DNA of 64,000 nucleotides, taken from Artemia franciscana. Its lineage: Eukaryota; Arthropoda; Branchiopoda; Anostraca; Artemiidae. The notes beneath the pieces were generated by a model that saw nothing but the letters and a program-made list of their open reading frames with translations, was not told the origin of the DNA and searched no databases. A program made the position numbers and the translations under genes. Positions within the stretch are counted from its first letter, which is position 1. Each line of letters begins with the position of its first letter. Where the stretch lies: assembly GCF_032884065.1 (NCBI RefSeq), contig NW_027063134.1, positions 24,348-88,347 on the forward strand. The letters are read 5' to 3'. Below, piece by piece: positions 11,142 through 23,100 of this stretch.

Positions 11142-11307
11142 CATGCTCGATTCCAATTGCCAGAAAATCCAAATGTTCCACATATAATGATAGGACTGGG
11201 TAAAAGCACCGCACCATTCAGGTATTTCTGGATACACAGGGCAAAACTCAAGAAAGGAAATTTCTACGATTTAAGCAAATGCGTAATTTTTACAATTTGT
11301 GACTAAG
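11142..11307 (+). pseudogene. NOS: NOS-like reductase exon (NADPH-binding), T1 copy
   Basis: A strong acceptor (TTATTTTTTAG) precedes HARFQLPENPNVPHIMIGLG, then KSTAPFRYFWIHR. NOS and related FNR-type reductases have F-LP-x-P-x-VP-x-ILVGPGTGIAPFRSFWQ here, the pyrophosphate-binding loop for NADPH, so the alignment is clear but the loop GPGTGI is GLGKST. Two donors are possible. CAG|GTATTT after 11221 gives phase 2. AAG|GTAATA after 11307 gives phase 1, which is what the minus-strand exon at 42959-43107 needs, but it places a TAA (11304-11306) in frame. Either the short form is used or the copy is dead. No upstream FAD-binding exon was found in the unit. Confidence 0.65.
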
Positions 11308-14300
11308 GTAATACTTTATGATTTATCCTACAATTTTGTATATTTTGTTTCTAATTCCCCTACTTTTTACGTTTTTCTCTTAAGCTATGTCGCCTTTGGA
11401 AATATTTTTTTTTTTGGAACGAACAATAGTTGTTCCTTGTATGAGAAGGGTGGCCCTTTTCAACACTCCTCTTCACGCTAAAGTTTTTTTTAGACTTCTA
11501 AAATAGATTTCAAATCTAATTACACGGCCCTTGTGTTTTAGGAACTGAAAAGGTTGAACTTTAGCGTAAAGAACAGTATTACCTTGAGGACTGCGGGGAA
11601 GGATTGTCAACCACAAAAACTTAATTACTAGACTTTTCAACTATATTGAACAAAAAAGGTTTTTCTCAAAATTTTTATTGAATGTGTATGATGAATTAGA
11701 GGTATGGAGTGGGGGATGGTTACCCTTCAACCATTTTTTACTGTTAATAAGCGCTCAAGAGCTTTCCATTTTGCGATTGAATGAGCTCCTTTAAAAGTTT
11801 CTACGACAAACCCTTCTACACGAAGTGCCTTGGTCTGAAACCTATTTACTCACTTTGTCCTAAAGTGTGTCGAATCTGGGTATCAATGATGAGACACCTA
11901 AATGAAACTCCTTTTCTAAAACCAAACGAACCTCGTATTTCTGTTTCATTTCAGCAATTTTCATTGACAGTTGAAAATTGTCAAATTGTTATCAGAAATT
12001 CCATTTATTCGATTTTGCTGTGTACCAGAATCAGCCAGTTCCTATTTTGTCACTAGGATCGTCCCCTTTTTGGTCTATGATTGTGTCCCCTAAACATCCA
12101 GAAACATATTCATCTTCAAATCTCAAAAACTAGACACTTCTTTTTCACCAGTCCGAATCTCTTGTCCGATTTCTCTTGTCCGAAGAGATAAGTCGTAACA
12201 AAGTAGGTACTATTATTCAAAAGACACTTTATCAACCTCTTTTAAAGCGGCAACTTAAGATCAAATTAAAAAAAAATAATACATAAGAAGCATTTATACA
12301 AAATGACTTTGAGGGAAAGCTCAAAACGCAAATCAACATGTAAATTCCTTACTCTGGAGAATCCTTTCCTTATGACATCTGTGACATATTGTAAATATTC
12401 GAAACATTTTGTAAATATTTACAAATATTGTAAATATTCAAAACCTGGATGATGTTCTGGACTCACACTGTTGCCTGTAGGAACCGACATTAAAGTCTAC
12501 ATATCAGGGAAATCTTACCAATCTGCAATATAACCAGAGGTGTGACTTGCCAAACCCCATTTTGCCCTCCCCCCTCCAATCTGAAATGTAGTTTCTTCAA
12601 TCACATAAATTTTTTCTCAGGTACTCAGTTAGGGCTAGCTTGAAGCTGAAATACAATGATATACAAGCGTAAGGAAATTTTAGACGGAAATTGATACAGA
12701 GTAGATACATCTTAAGTACTCCAATTCTATGTAACTGATTATTAACTAATGACCCTTTTAAGGCCAATACGGGGTTCTAACGCTCACGCCAAGTAACGTT
12801 AAACAGCTTATCGGTCTTTAGAAAAAATTAGGGTTTGGATAAAGTGGCATGGTAACAAAAAGGTCGATATTGTTCAGTCTGTTCAGAAATAGAAGCGATC
12901 GATCTCTGCGTATATTAAAAATCAGTATACATGCATTTTCGATTTCTCTTGATATTTTTCTTTTGTTTCTATTACGATTCCTTTAGCGCCCAAGTTTTCA
13001 AAAAAAAAGTTTAAAGAAATTTGGATACATTTTGTTTTCTTTTCTTTTATCTAAACCAAAAGATTTTAAATCTCAGTGACTAATATTTTAAAAAGTCCGA
13101 AATAACGTTTATGGGTGTGTGGTAACAATTGTGTTTCGTAAAGGCAAACCAATTTCAGCGATTTTTTAATTGGGTTTCGGAAAATAAAGTGCTTGCAATT
13201 ATATTGTGATGACAACTTCTTTTATGATGACAAACTTGAAAAAATGTAAGAAAAATAGGTTAAGTTAAAGGTAATACAGGGGAAAAACAAATAGTGAAAC
13301 TAAAAACCCAGCGTTTAGTAAAGGTAAACAAAACGGAAAAGTTTTTTTTTGTTTCGTAAAAGTAAAACATTTTCAGCAGTTTTTACTATACCCAATAGCT
13401 CAATAAAACACAGAGCTTACAGGTGATGGAATTTTTGGAAACTGGGAAGATGAAGTGCTTATTATCAAACAATCTTTTGGAGAGTTACACATATTTTTTT
13501 AATGAATAATGTAGAGAGGGGTAAAGTAACGATTCAATGTCGGGACAAACCACTACGTTCAAATTCTCAGTTTCCTTTAAAACTTTAAAATTTCCTCGTT
13601 TTTGTTTTACAATATATCTAATTTTTACAAAATACACACACGATGGGGATGAACTTAGGTATAGCTGTAAATTTTGGGATAAATAGCTAGGTAGTCTATA
13701 TTAGTTAGTTTAAGGCCTTAGTTATTCTTGAATCTAAAGCAATGGTTCCCATCCAATTTTGGGCCATGCTTGAACCTAGGCATTTCAAAAATTCTCATGC
13801 AAAACATAGGAAAGTTACCATCCCCTGTCTTGAATAACGTGGAAAATATATTGGCTTGGAAATCAAGAAAATTGACTGAAACCACGATATTCTGCTTATA
13901 CGCCATCTTTTTTTCTTAGTTTCTTTCTTCGCTTTCACCTCAGTTATCAGGGCACTGGAACATCGTAGAGAGCTGCTTAATAGCTCATTTGAAAGGAAAT
14001 TAATGTATTTAAAAACTTTTTGCAATTAAAAAAATAATTTTAAAATTAGTTGTACAAGGAATAGATAAAGTTCATCATAAATGGTGTCAGTCAAGAGAAT
14101 CTCATGTAGTAGATGATCAGTTGATTTTCAATCCCTGAAACTTTCCCTTTCATACCCTTAGGCACAGTTGTAATACTAGCAAGAGTAGTAGCAATAGTTC
14201 TATTAATGTTTGCATTACTAACAGCAACATTAAAAACGATAACACTAGCACTACTTACAACAGATATATTAACATATGCCTTTTAATCAGTTGAATATCC

Positions 14301-15876
14301 TCCTCACCAAGTTTCTGGAAGTTTCAACTTATTACAATTATCCATTGCTATGACATGGTGATAGGATCTTTTAAATACCTATCGATATTTAAGTTTCATA
14401 TTCAATTTAAAAACATTAGCTATTTTGATTAAGCATGGGCACTAATCTTTTTTTTTTAGGAAATAAAAAAAATATAGCACTTTAAATAGCACTAAAATAA
14501 GCACTTTATTCTTTTTAAGTAGCACTTTAAATAACACATAAAAATAATAGCAATTTAACGAAAACGCACTTTTCGGATCCAGATCCGAAAACGTTACTAA
14601 TACGGCCCTTTTCTCACAAAAAGACTATTTTTTATAATGAAAGAAAAAAATCTTTTATATACACAAGCTTTTCTATCTTTTTTGGGAGGAAGGGGGGAGT
14701 TATTTCCTTCCTTTTTCTTTTCTTTTTTTAATTTCCTTTCGTGAACATCTTAATGCAAAACTTGTATTTTCTCATAATTGAAGATATTACGAATGTCTAA
14801 GAATGTTACATGCTTGCTGCTTCGATGAATGTCAGTGAAACGGAAAACTGTTTGTTTTCATGGAGAAACAGAGACTGCTATTGCTAATCAGCAATTTGTT
14901 TTAAATTGTCTGAATATGAATCTCCCCAAAGCCCCAGCCATAGGGTGCATGTCCAACTCATTACCCGCCAAAACGTTTCCCTGATCATTTTTAAAATAAT
15001 ACCAAGAGAGCCACCTTCCTATCCATGTCTTGCTATTAAAATTACCCTCTACAAGTCTATATGTAAAATTGGGTCATCAAAGAGGAAGTAAAACAAACAA
15101 AACAGTTGCGCTTAACAATTCTGAAAAATTCCCCCGCGAAAATTTCCCTTGGAAAGTTCACCGCCAGAAACTTTCCTCATCACAGAAAACTTTTGCCCTG
15201 CCAATAATCACCCAAAATATGTCAGTAAACTCCCCCTTCCTCCCGAAAAAACTCTATATGTAAAGAAATGACAAATTAAGCAACTTATAGCCGTTTTCCC
15301 AAGGGTCGTGGAGGAATATTGACAAATTCCCACAGTGTAAAACTTCCTTTAAAAAGTTCACTTCGTGAAACTTCCCTCTCCATGGACATTTCTTCGCCTT
15401 GGAATATCTCCTAAGCAGAAAATTTGTCCCCCCACATGCAGACTTCCTAATGAAAATTACATTTAGTGTTTCTTAACTTTGTTTAATCTTTCCAGCTTTG
15501 CATACTATTTTTTACTAACTGCAAATAACTAATGCGATATTTTTATCCAAATTTGTAAGGTTGAGCGGCAACTTTGTAAGGGCAGGAACACACTTTATTC
15601 CATTCCCTCTTGCTTAAAAAAAAAAAAAAAAAAAAAAAAAATGGGGAAAATACCAACAATTATTTATCTAAACAATGCTATATGCGAGAAAACAAATTTT
15701 ATTCAAAAATGAAAGAAAAAAAATGAATACAATAAAGTAGAAACATTTCTTCCTTTGCATAAGTCTCTTAAGAAAACGCAGCTGATGATGAAAAGAACCA
15801 AAATATATATGACATTGGAAAAAAAAAACAACAAAACAAAATATAAATAACTATTAAATACATTTACATACAATCC
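11308..15876. other. Noncoding part of T1
   Basis: AT-rich, intron-like. Seen in it: a copy of interspersed family Rep-X (about 11540-11760); AGCACTTTAAA-type short repeats (about 14450-14560); a 22-bp palindrome at 14570-14591; TTCCC/GGAAA-rich sequence (15120-15430); and an A tract near 15617. Several open frames are the same in T2 only because the whole unit is duplicated. AATAAA on the minus strand near 15693 is a possible poly(A) signal for the DnaJ gene. Confidence 0.5.
14570..14591. repeat. 22-bp palindrome with BamHI-like core
   Basis: TTTTCGGAT, a 4-base centre CCAG, then ATCCGAAAA: a perfect 9-bp inverted repeat. It is present unchanged in T2 (about 23456-23477). Confidence 0.8.
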
Positions 15877-16446
15877 TCACAACATACAATCCTCACATTT
15901 ACATAAAAACATACTATCCTCAGCACAATAGAAGTGAGAATTCTTTTGGAAAGAAAAACCCGTGAAAAAGGAACATTCATCTGCGGAATGATCCCTTATA
16001 TCTTCAACTATCGTCTTACATACCCTGCACTGGAATCCGGTACCCATGTACCAAGTGAGGTCATCCCTGTTTAGAAATATCTTCCTACACACCCTGCACT
16101 GGAATGACTGTTTTTTGGTCCCAGAGCTATCAAAAGTCCTAGAGCTATCAGAAGTGCCAGAGCTATCAGAAGTGCCAGAGGTTGTACTAAAGCTATAAAC
16201 GTTATAATTCTCACGTTTTTCGTCATCAACAAGAACCTCATAAGCTTTTAAAATCTCTTGAAAACGGCTTGTGGCTTCTTTCTCATTGTTCCGGTTTTTG
16301 TCAGGATGCCATCTCATAGCTAAAAAACGGTACGACTTTCTTACTTCTGCCTTAATTTCCTTTGCCTTCATACCTGTCATTTTTTTTCTATTTAACTTTA
16401 GCATAGTATAATAGTCGGTTTTCTTAGCTTCTATTCGCCTTGACAT
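15877..16446 (-). CDS. Small J-domain (DnaJ/HSP40-like) zinc-ribbon protein, T1 copy
   Basis: Intronless 189-residue protein. Residues 10-80 form a J domain: YYTMLKLNRKKMTG, then RKSYRFLAMRWHPDKNRNNE with the HPD tripeptide that stimulates Hsp70 ATPase, and AYEVLVDDEKRENYN, the usual helix IV. A linker has the repeat SGTSDSS/SRTFDSS (about 89-108). The C-terminal part is Cys-rich: CRVC, a second CRVC, C, C and CKCEDC, probably a zinc-binding unit. There is no G/F region and no classical DnaJ CxxCxGxG repeats, so it is a type C-like J protein. The client is unknown. The start ATG at 16446 is 58 bases after the predicted initiator. The neighbour T2 copy differs at about 18 residues. Confidence 0.85.
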   Translation of the reverse strand: MSRRIEAKKTDYYTMLKLNRKKMTGMKAKEIKAEVRKSYRFLAMRWHPDKNRNNEKEATSRFQEILKAYEVLVDDEKRENYNVYSFSTTSGTSDSSGTSDSSRTFDSSGTKKQSFQCRVCRKIFLNRDDLTWYMGTGFQCRVCKTIVEDIRDHSADECSFFTGFSFQKNSHFYCAEDSMFLCKCEDCML

Positions 16447-16503
16447 GATATGAATTTCTTAAAGTTTTGTCTAATCTGACTCCTAGTGTTGCAGTTTTAG
16501 TAC

Positions 16504-16631
16504 TGAGGCTGAACAATGCGCTGCTTTTATTTATACTATGAATGACGTCATCGAGTTTTTACATAGTCACGAGTCTAAGACTTTCACACGTCACGAGTTT
16601 AAGACTACAATATTATTTAGATGTGACGTCA
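16504..16631 (-). promoter_or_regulatory. DnaJ promoter, T1: CRE sites, TATA box, TCAGT initiator
   Basis: Reading the minus strand: TGACGTCA (16624-16631), two copies of TCACGAGTYTAAGACT (about 16567-16605), TGACGTCA (16543-16550), TATAAATA (16528-16535), then TCAGT with its A at 16504, exactly 31 bases after the first T of the TATA box. That spacing is the standard arthropod TATA-Inr geometry. TGACGTCA is the consensus CREB/ATF site, so inducible expression is inferred. The 5' UTR would be 57 bases. Confidence 0.7.
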
Positions 16632-17090
16632 TATTAGTTTTAAATTAGCTACTGGTAAAGGATGATGAATAGGCAAGAGCTCTTATAATCAGTTCAAAAC
16701 TTAATATAGTACCGAGATTAATGTAAAAAGACAACAATTCAAACGGTAGTCATCCGTAAAATGAAAATATTGCTATTTGCTACAATTTGCTAAACTATTA
16801 TAAATTTGTATTTTAACGCTAAAATAAGATTTATTCATCATACAATGCACATCTAATATTAAATTTTATTATTCACCAAAAGGCTCTTTGGCCTGTAAAG
16901 AAGAGGAAAATAAACGAGTCACTTACTCAGAGAAGAAAAAAATTGATATAATCACTTACTCACAGAGAGAAAAGCAACAAGGAGAAGAAAAGAAAATATA
17001 AATAAAATAAAAACTACAGAAAACAAAATTAAATAGACTAACAGATTGAATAGACGCAATTTTTAGTAGATAAAAAGGACTCCAATAAAT

Positions 17091-17165
<75 letters not shown>

Positions 17166-18134
17166 CAGTTTTGAATTGAACCTTCAAACTTTATTGTGCA
17201 ATTAAGCCTGTGTGCTCGTTCTAACGGCAGTAATTGAGGGGAAGGAACGTCCTTTCCTCCTTGGTTCTTCGCTCCTGCCTAGGTTCTCGAAAAACACCTT
17301 TCTTCGGTCATTTTATTGGAATAAGCACTTTTTATTTATTTGAAGAAAAAAAAATGAGGAAACAGCCGAAAGTGCGCTTTATGGGAATGTGCTGTGAAGT
17401 TAAATTTATAAAAAGTGATTACACATAAATATAAGCTTTTAAATGAGCCTTTAAACAGCTCTCTTTTTTACAGTAGCCTTCTAGTTTCTGCTAGTCAGCA
17501 GTCGATTTAGAAAGCCCTGTCCTCGTTATAGTTTTTTCAGGCTAAATCGGCCGAGTAGAAACAACTTTTTGCTCATCAAAAATAAACGTTCCTGAATAAC
17601 ATGTATTGGTTTGTTAGGTATGGATAATGAACTTTATGTTATAGACTGAAAGTTTTTCGTAGCTGTCAAGGTTGTCCGCAGTATTTTCTAGAGATGTCTC
17701 ATCTCAGCCGACGAGACTACAATGTCTTGTTTGAGAGTTCATACAGTAAACACCTTTATTGATACAACATTGATATAATCTCATTATACAGTAAAACTCA
17801 ATCGTGAGTTTTTTCAACCTCATTATACAGTAAGACTCAATCGTGACCCTATGGACTTAATTGAACTTGAACTAAATAGAACTTGGATTATTTAGTTATT
17901 TGATCTCCCTATGGACTTTTTCTGAAAATATTTCAATAATCAGAACTTGAATTATTAGACAACTAATTATTAATTGTGAAAACAACTAAGTGACTAAGGT
18001 GTTGAAGATTGCTTATGTGCCTTGCTTAAACTAAAATTGAATAATTCTTCCTTTCCCTCAATGTTGCCACTGCTTGACTCTCTCTGTCTAGTGTTGCCAC
18101 TGCTTGACTCGAGTCCCGAAGCAACTATTGTGAT
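16632..18134. other. Noncoding sequence upstream of DnaJ and LINE-A ORF1, T1
   Basis: Holds an (AT)n tract (17094-17163, about 70 bases), a 35-base tandem pair containing CATTATACAGTAARACTCAA (about 17785-17845), and two copies of TGTTGCCACTGCTTGACTC (about 18063 and 18094) just before the LINE-A ORF1 start. The last part is probably LINE-A 5' UTR. No host gene was recognised. Confidence 0.5.
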
Positions 18135-18656
18135 ATGTCGAAACCAAAAAACTATTGTCCCGAGTGCCGACTGCTGGTAACCACAAATTCTGTCCAATGC
18201 GTGTCAGGATGCGGCCTTTGGCACCATGCGGGCGTTAATAAATGCGCCCAAATCGGACTAAAGGACCATTCCGGCGAATGGTTATGCATGGAATGTCTTG
18301 CAAAAGAAATACCCTTGACTCCGAAGTGGCAACCATCTCAACCTCCACAAAAGCCTAGTCTAAAGAGACCTGTAAGAGGAAGTGGAATCGGCACCTCTTC
18401 ACCACAAATTATTACGGGACCTAAAACTAACTCTGATATATCGAAAGGGACTAAGCCATCTGCGGTAAGTGTAGACATTCCCAACTATGAATCCGAAACA
18501 ATCTGTCTAAGTGAGAAAATTAAGACCCTGGATACAAGTTTATTGGCATGTCAAGCAGAAAATCTAGACATCCGGACAAATCACTCAATGTTTGTGTCAG
18601 AAATGGAGGAAAAGAACAATCAAATTAAAGTGTTGACAGGCCATTTGGAGGTTAAA
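18135..18656 (+). pseudogene. LINE-A ORF1 with PHD finger, T1 copy, cut by gap
   Basis: MSKPKNYCPECRLLVTTNSV begins a PHD-type Cys4-His-Cys3 finger (YCPEC, CVSGC, WHHAG, CAQIG, CMEC), followed by a Pro/Ser linker and a Leu/Glu-rich coiled segment. The frame is open up to the N run at 18657. It matches T2 ORF1 with few changes (for example GLWHH against GRWHH). PHD fingers are known in ORF1 proteins of CR1-like retrotransposons. Anything read across the N run is artificial. Confidence 0.75.
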
Positions 18657-18756
18657 NNNNNNNNNNNNNNNNNNNNNNNNNNNNNNNNNNNNNNNNNNNN
18701 NNNNNNNNNNNNNNNNNNNNNNNNNNNNNNNNNNNNNNNNNNNNNNNNNNNNNNNN
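18657..18756. other. Assembly gap (100 N)
   Basis: Exactly 100 N, a conventional placeholder for a gap of unknown size. It removes the end of T1 and the T1 copy of LINE-A beyond mid-ORF1. Confidence 1.
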
Positions 18757-19656
18757 CATGTTTTTATTACACATATGAGAGGGTTCGCCCCCTCGTCAGT
18801 ACCTCTCTCTTTACACTAAATCTTAAATTTTGGCCCAATTCATTAAGAATGACCCCTGAATCACAAAAGCCGTAGAATAAATAGTTGACATTACTAAAAA
18901 TACTTTAGCGTAAAGAGCGAGGTATTAGGAGGAGGTGAGCCCCTCATATGGGTAATAATTTCTGTTCGTTTTAAGTTCTAATGCTGCTCCTTACTTCCAG
19001 CTGAAAAGAACTTTTTCATATTTATTTTTTCATTGTTTTTTTTTTAAATAATGCTAGTAAATCCTGTACTCCCTTCATGGAAATTTTCTTCCCCCATTAC
19101 AAATTCCTCGATGGAAAGTTCTCCCAGTATATCCCCCTCTTTTCAACCCCTCCCCCAACCAAAAAATCCTCCTGAAAACACCTGTATACTTCCCTATAAC
19201 CATTACTATATGTAAGCACTGGTCAAAGTTTGTAACTTGTAGCCCCTCCCACGGGGACTGTGGAGGAGTAAGTCGTCCCCAAAGACATAGTTATAAGGTT
19301 TTTCGACTACGCTGTATCAAATGGCTAACTCAGAATTTTTATCTGTTGACTTTGGGAAAATAATTAGCGTGGGAGGGGGCCTAGGTGCCCTCCAATTTCT
19401 TTGGTCACTTAAAAAGGGCACTAGAACTTTTCATTTCCGTTAGAATGAGCCCTCTTACAACATTATAGGACAACTGGGTCGATATGATCACCCCTGGGAA
19501 AAAAAACAAAAAACAAACAAACAAATAAACACGCATCCGTGATCTGCCTTCTGGCAAAAAATACAAAATTCCACATTTTTGTAGATAGGAGCTTGAAACT
19601 TCTACAGTAGGGTTCTCTAATACGCTGAATCTGATGGTGTAATACGCTGAATCTGA
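18757..19656. repeat. Interspersed repeat Rep-X and TTCCC-rich sequence between T1 and T2
   Basis: About 19240-19650 matches the reverse complement of 46730-47190 in order: CCCCAAAGACA, AATGGCTA, a GACTTTG-GGAAAATAA stretch, GTCACTTAARRAGRGCACTAGAACTT, TTTCCGTTAG, GGGTCGATA. This defines a family of 400 bp or more, with other copies near 11540, 20440, 54130 and 58120. The left part (18757-19200) is AT-rich with TTCCCC runs. No gene was seen. Confidence 0.7.
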
Positions 19657-20008
19657 ATATGTTGGGTTAAGAAAGTGTCAAAATAGTAGCAATAAAAAGG
19701 ATTTTTTGATGATCCAGTAACAAATTGCCGAGCGAGAAACTATTTGTCTTCGCAATACATTATATTTTGTAAAATTCCAGAGTTTATATTTATATAATAT
19801 TAAAACATATTAACCTATTGCGAGAGAACTTGTTTAAAATAGAAAGGTAGTGCGTATTGTGACACAGCATAGAAAATTACGTAATTACTGTAAAAACCGC
19901 TTACAACACCAAATAGAAACAATGCTCATCATTAACCGGAGCAATAAGTTTGGAAAACAAAGTTTTTTTGATAAATACAATGCATACATGTATTATTTTA
20001 TTTTTTAG

Positions 20009-20174
20009 CATGCTCGATTCCAATTGCCAGAAAATCCAAATGTTCCACATATAATGATAGGACTGGGTAAAAGCACCGCAACATTCAGGTATTTCTGGAT
20101 ACACAGGGCAAAACTCAAGAAAGGAAATTTCTACGATTTAAGCAAATGCGTAATTTTTACAATTTGTGACTAAG
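20009..20174 (+). pseudogene. NOS: NOS-like reductase exon (NADPH-binding), T2 copy
   Basis: Same acceptor, reading and two alternative donors (after 20088 or 20174) as the T1 exon, and the same in-frame TAA just before the second donor. One difference is visible in the conserved loop: GKSTAPFR in T1 is GKSTATFR here (C to A at 20081). The proline in the APFR motif is nearly invariant in this reductase family, so the T2 copy looks the less constrained of the two. Confidence 0.6.
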
Positions 20175-23100
20175 GTAATACTTTATGATTTATCCTACAA
20201 TTTTGTATATTTTGTTTCTAATTCCCCTACTTTTTACGTTTTTCTCTTAAGCTATGTCGCCTTTGGAAATATTTTTTTTTTGGAACGAACAATAGTTGTT
20301 CCTTGTATGAGAAGGGTGGCCCTTTTCAACACTCCTCTTCACGCTAAAGTTTTTTTTAGACTTCTAAAATAGATTTCAAATCTAATTACACGGCCCTTGT
20401 GTTTTAGGAACTGTTTCTAGAGAACTGAGACAAAAGGTTGAACTTTAGCGTAAAGAACAGTATTACCTTGAGGACTGCGGGGAAGGATTGTCAACCACAA
20501 AAACTTAATTACTAGACTTTTCAACTATATTGAACAAAAAAGGTTTTTCTCAAAATTTTTATTGAATGTGTATGATGAATTAGAGGTATGGAGTGGGGGA
20601 TGGTTACCCTTCAACCATTTTTTACTGTTAATAAGCGCTCAAGAGCTTTCCATTTTGCGATTGAATGAGCTCCTTTAAAAGTTTCTACGACAAACCCTTC
20701 TACACGAAGTGCCTTGGTCTGAAACCTATTTACTCACTTTGTCCTAAAGTGTGTCGAATCTGGGTATCAATGATGAGACACCTAAATGAAACTCCTTTTC
20801 TAAAACCAAACGAACCTCGTATTTCTGTTTCATTTCAGCAATTTTCATTGACAGTTGAAAATTGTCAAATTGTTATCAGAAATTCCATTTATTCGATTTT
20901 GCTGTGTACCAGAATCAGCCAGTTCCTATTTTGTCACTAGGATCGTCCCCTTTTTGGTCTATGATTGTGTCCCCTAAACATCCAGAAACATATTCATCTT
21001 CAAATCTCAAAAACTAGACACTTCTTTTTCACCAGTCCGAATCTCTTGTCCGATTTCTCTTGTCCGAAGAGATAAGTCGTAACAAAGTAGGTACTATTAT
21101 TCAAAAGACACTTTATCAACCTCTTTTAAAGCGGCAACTTAAGATCAAATTAAAAAAAAATAATACATAAGAAGCATTTATACAAAATGACTTTGAGGGA
21201 AAGCTCAAAACGCAAATCAACATGTAAATTCCTTACTCTGGAGAATCCTTTCCTTATGACATCTGTGACATATTGTAAATATTCGAAACATTTTGTAAAT
21301 ATTTACAAATATTGTAAATATTCAAAACCTGGATGATGTTCTGGACTCACACTGTTGCCTGTAGGAACCGACATTAAAGTCTACATATCAGGGAAATCTT
21401 ACCAATCTGCAATATAACCAGAGGTGTGACTTGCCAAACCCCATTTTGCCCTCCCCCCTCCAATCTGAAATGTAGTTTCTTCAATCACATAAATTTTTTC
21501 TCAGGTACTCAGTTAGGGCTAGCTTGAAGCTGAAATACAATGATATACAAGCGTAAGGAAATTTTAGACGGAAATTGATACAGAGTAGATACATCTTAAG
21601 TACTCCAATTCTATGTAACTGATTATTAACTAATGACCCTTTTAAGGCCAATACGGGGTTCTAACGCTCACGCCAAGTAACGTTAAACAGCTTATCGGTC
21701 TTTAGAAAAAATTAGGGTTTGGATAAAGTGGCATGGTAACAAAAAGGTCGATATTGTTCAGTCTGTTCAGAAATAGAAGCGATCGATCTCTGCGTACATT
21801 AAAAATCAGTATACATGCATCTTCGATTTCTCTTGATATTTTTCTTTTGTTTCTATTACGATTCCTTTAGCGCCCAAGTTTTCAAAAAAAAAGTTTAAAG
21901 AAATTTGGATACATTTTGTTTTCTTTTCTTTTATCTAAATCAAAAGCTTTTAAATCTCAGTGACTAATATTTTAAAAAGTCCGAAATAACGTTTATGGGT
22001 GTGTGGTAACGATTGTGTTTCGTAAAGGCAAACCAATTTCAGCGAATTTTTTAATTGGGTTTCGGAAAATAAAGTGCTTGCAATTATATTGTGATGACAA
22101 CTTCTTTTATGATGACAAACTTGAAAAAATGTAAGAAAAATAGGTTAAGTTAAAGGTAATACAGGGGAAAAACAAATAGTGAAACTAAAAACCCAGCGTT
22201 TCGTAAAGGTAAACAAAACGGAAAAGTTTTTTTTTGTTTCGTAAAAGTAAAACATTTTCAGCAGTTTTTACTATACCCAATAGCTCAATAAAACACAGAG
22301 CTTACAGGTGATGGAATTTTTGGAAACTGGGAAGATGAAGTGCTTATTATCAAACAATCTTTTGGAGAGTTACACATATTTTTTTAATGAATAATGTAGA
22401 GAGGGGTAAAGTAACGATTCAATGTCGGGACAAACCACTACGTTCAAATTCTCAGTTTCCTTTAAAACTTTAAAATTTCCTCGTTTTTGTTTTACAATAT
22501 ATCTAATTTTTACAAAATACACACACGATGGGGATGAACTTAGGTATAGCTGTAAATTTTGGGATAAATAGCTAGGTAGTCTATATTAGTTAGTTTAAGG
22601 CCTTAGTTATTCTTGAATCTAAAGCAATGGTTCCCATCCAATTTTGGGCCATGCTTGAACCTAGGCATTTCAAAAATTCTCATGCAAAACATAGGAAAGT
22701 TACCATCCCCTGTCTTGAATAACGTGGAAAATATATTGGCTTGGAAATCAAGAAAATTGACTGAAACCACGATATTCTGCTTATACGCCATCTTTTTTTC
22801 TTAGTTTCTTTCTTCGCTTTCACCTCAGTTATCAGGGCACTGGAACATCGTAGAGAGCTGCTTAATAGCTCATTTTAAAGGAAATTAATGTATTTAAAAA
22901 CTTTTTGCAATTAAAAAAAATAATTTTAAAATTAGTTGTACAAGGAATAGATAAAGTTCATCATAAATGGTGTCAGTCAAGAGAATCTCATGTAGTAGAT
23001 GATCAGTTGATTTTCAATCCCTGAAACTTTCCCTTTCATACCCTTAGGCACAGTTGTAATACTAGCAAGAGTAGTAGCAATAGTTCTATTAATGTTTGCA

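Larger units (their letters stand above)
10791..18656 (+). repeat. Tandem duplication unit T1
   Basis: Nearly identical, in the same orientation, to 19657-27585. Both start ATGTTGGGTTAAGAAAG. T1 is cut by the 100-N gap at 18657; T2 continues into the rest of LINE-A. Visible differences are microsatellite lengths, scattered single bases, a 12-base insertion in T2 near 20414, and a cluster in the DnaJ coding region. Confidence 0.95.

Noticed and set aside
11781-12056. 91-residue open frame identical in T1 and T2 (20665-20940)
   Set aside because: Identity is expected from the tandem duplication; no motif, no splice context, and neighbouring noncoding sequence is equally conserved.
13938-14010. 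Possible exon after CACCTCAG reading LEHRRELLNSSFERKL
   Set aside because: No donor in a sensible place and the T2 copy has a stop in the frame.
18135-18875. A 246-residue frame spanning the N run
   Set aside because: Frame continuity across 100 N is meaningless; only 18135-18656 is LINE-A ORF1.
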